DNA of 14,216 bases from NCBI GenBank assembly GCA_903903715.1, contig CAIUZX010000496.1, positions 1 through 14,216 on the forward strand. The letters are read 5' to 3'. Position 1 is the stretch's first letter. Each line of letters begins with the position of its first letter. The notes beneath the pieces were generated by a model. It saw nothing but the letters and a program-made list of their open reading frames with translations, was not told the DNA's origin and did no database searches. Both the position numbers and the translations under genes were made by a program. The DNA comes from an uncultured Caulobacterales bacterium (GTDB lineage: Bacteria; Pseudomonadota; Alphaproteobacteria; Caulobacterales; Caulobacteraceae). Below are positions 13,344 to 14,216 of the stretch, piece by piece.

Positions 13344-14216
13344 ATGGCCGACATCATGACGCCGACGCTTGGCGAATCCGTCAGCGAGGCGACGATCGCC
13401 CGCTGGACAAAGAAGGTCGGCGAGTTCGTGCGCAAGGATGAGGTCCTCGTCGAACTGGAAACAGACAAGGTGTCGCTGGAAGTGGCCGCGCCGATGGATG
13501 GCGTGATCACCGAAATCTCCGCGCCTGAAGGCTCGACCGTCGTGCCAGGACAGAAGCTCGGCGCGGTGTCCAGCGCTGCGGCTCAACCGGCTGCGGCCCC
13601 AGTGGCGGCGGCGCCGGTTGCGGCGCCCCCTGTCGCAGCGGCCCCGCCACCCGCCGCCGCTCCGGCTCCAGCCACCGGCGGACGTCCGATCGACGTGACG
13701 ACGCCCGCCATGGGCGAAAGCGTGTCGGAAGGCACCCTTGGAAACTGGAACAAGAAAGCCGGGGAGCGCGTCGCCAAGGACGAAGTTCTGGTCGAAATCG
13801 AAACCGACAAGGTCGCACTGGAAGTGGCCTCGCCGGTCTCAGGCGTCGTCGCACAGGTGCTCGTGCCTGGCGGCGGGACCGTGAAGCCAGGCCAGATCAT
13901 CGCGCGGATTGTGGCGGATGGGGGTGCAACTGCAGCTGCAGCTGCGCCGACCGCCGCGCCGGTGGCGTCCGCAACCGCCGGCGGGGCCGAGGCCACGCCG
14001 CTGGCCCCTTCGGTTCAACGCATCGTGACGGAGACCGGCGTGAACCCGGCAGACATTCAAGGCACTGGCCGCGACGGCCGGATCACCAAGGGCGACGCCC
14101 TCGCTGCTGTTGAAGCCGCCGGAGCCGGGGCGGCGGTCGCCGCCGCTGCGCCTGTCCCGGTCGCCGCTGCGCCGCCGCCGCCTGTGGCCGCCCCCGTCGC
14201 GCCGCCTGTAGCCGCC
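13344..14216 (+). CDS. sucB: Dihydrolipoyl succinyltransferase (E2o) with two lipoyl domains, 3' end beyond the window
   Basis: Core subunit of the 2-oxoglutarate dehydrogenase complex; it transfers the succinyl group from E1 to CoA. The 291 visible residues hold lipoyl domain 1 (2-76, lipoylated Lys42 in ETDKVSLEV), an Ala/Pro linker (77-114) and lipoyl domain 2 (116-190, Lys156 in ETDKVALEV). A second Ala-rich linker, a peripheral-subunit-binding domain (about 218-257; PLAPSVQRIVTETGVNPADI, GTGRDGRITKGD) and a third Ala/Pro linker follow, where the window ends. The catalytic domain lies outside. The two lipoyl domains are about 56 percent identical by my count. Most textbook SucB proteins have one lipoyl domain and about 400 residues; this one should exceed 500. 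The start at 13344 has AGGAG eight bases upstream. The position after sucA favours E2o over the pyruvate-type E2. lpd probably follows outside the window. Confidence 0.93.
   Translation, partial: MADIMTPTLGESVSEATIARWTKKVGEFVRKDEVLVELETDKVSLEVAAPMDGVITEISAPEGSTVVPGQKLGAVSSAAAQPAAAPVAAAPVAAPPVAAAPPPAAAPAPATGGRPIDVTTPAMGESVSEGTLGNWNKKAGERVAKDEVLVEIETDKVALEVASPVSGVVAQVLVPGGGTVKPGQIIARIVADGGATAAAAAPTAAPVASATAGGAEATPLAPSVQRIVTETGVNPADIQGTGRDGRITKGDALAAVEAAGAGAAVAAAAPVPVAAAPPPPVAAPVAPPVAA

Noticed and set aside
12597..13586. 329-codon minus-strand frame opposite the sucA-sucB junction
   Set aside because: It mirrors GC-rich coding sequence of sucA and sucB, spans their junction and shows no recognisable motif.

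Overview
The window looks like chromosomal DNA of an alphaproteobacterium, most likely of the order Caulobacterales or a close relative. The evidence is the GC-rich codon use, a short Caulobacter FljK-like flagellin, an Oar-like TonB-dependent receptor, a sigma-54 activator very like TacA of the Caulobacter stalk and cell-cycle circuit, and an alphaproteobacterial sucC-sucD-sucA-sucB cluster. I placed it by recognising protein families, not by a database search. I saw no rRNA, tRNA, CRISPR array, insertion sequence or phage gene.

Left part (1-2957). The 5' two fifths of a TonB-dependent outer-membrane receptor runs leftward off the window. A 421-base intergenic region separates it from a solitary flagellin gene. 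That region is rich in sites. On the receptor side it has direct and inverted repeats and a possible Pho box. On the flagellin side, in order, it has a palindromic enhancer-like element, an AT-rich tract and a sigma-54 -24/-12 promoter with exact spacing. A hairpin follows the flagellin, then a small, poorly conserved-looking secreted protein.

Middle part (2968-7899). A CCA-adding tRNA nucleotidyltransferase family gene runs leftward. Divergent from it is a TacA-like sigma-54-dependent response regulator. This converges with a leftward two-component pair, an OmpR-type regulator followed by a membrane histidine kinase whose start overlaps the regulator's stop.

Right part (7900-14216). Divergent from the two-component pair is a TCA-cycle operon: sucC and sucD (succinyl-CoA synthetase beta and alpha), sucA (2-oxoglutarate dehydrogenase E1) and the first 291 codons of sucB (E2). 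Together they convert 2-oxoglutarate through succinyl-CoA to succinate with ATP formation. A good vegetative promoter precedes sucC. Its -35 and -10 hexamers are overlapped by the two arms of a perfect 8-base inverted repeat, a plausible operator. The SucB has two lipoyl domains where the textbook bacterial E2o has one.

I found no convincing wholly new system. The genes are known families. The points most worth a second look are the operator-like repeat straddling the sucC promoter beside a divergent two-component system, the double-lipoyl SucB, and the composite sigma-54 promoter of the orphan flagellin.
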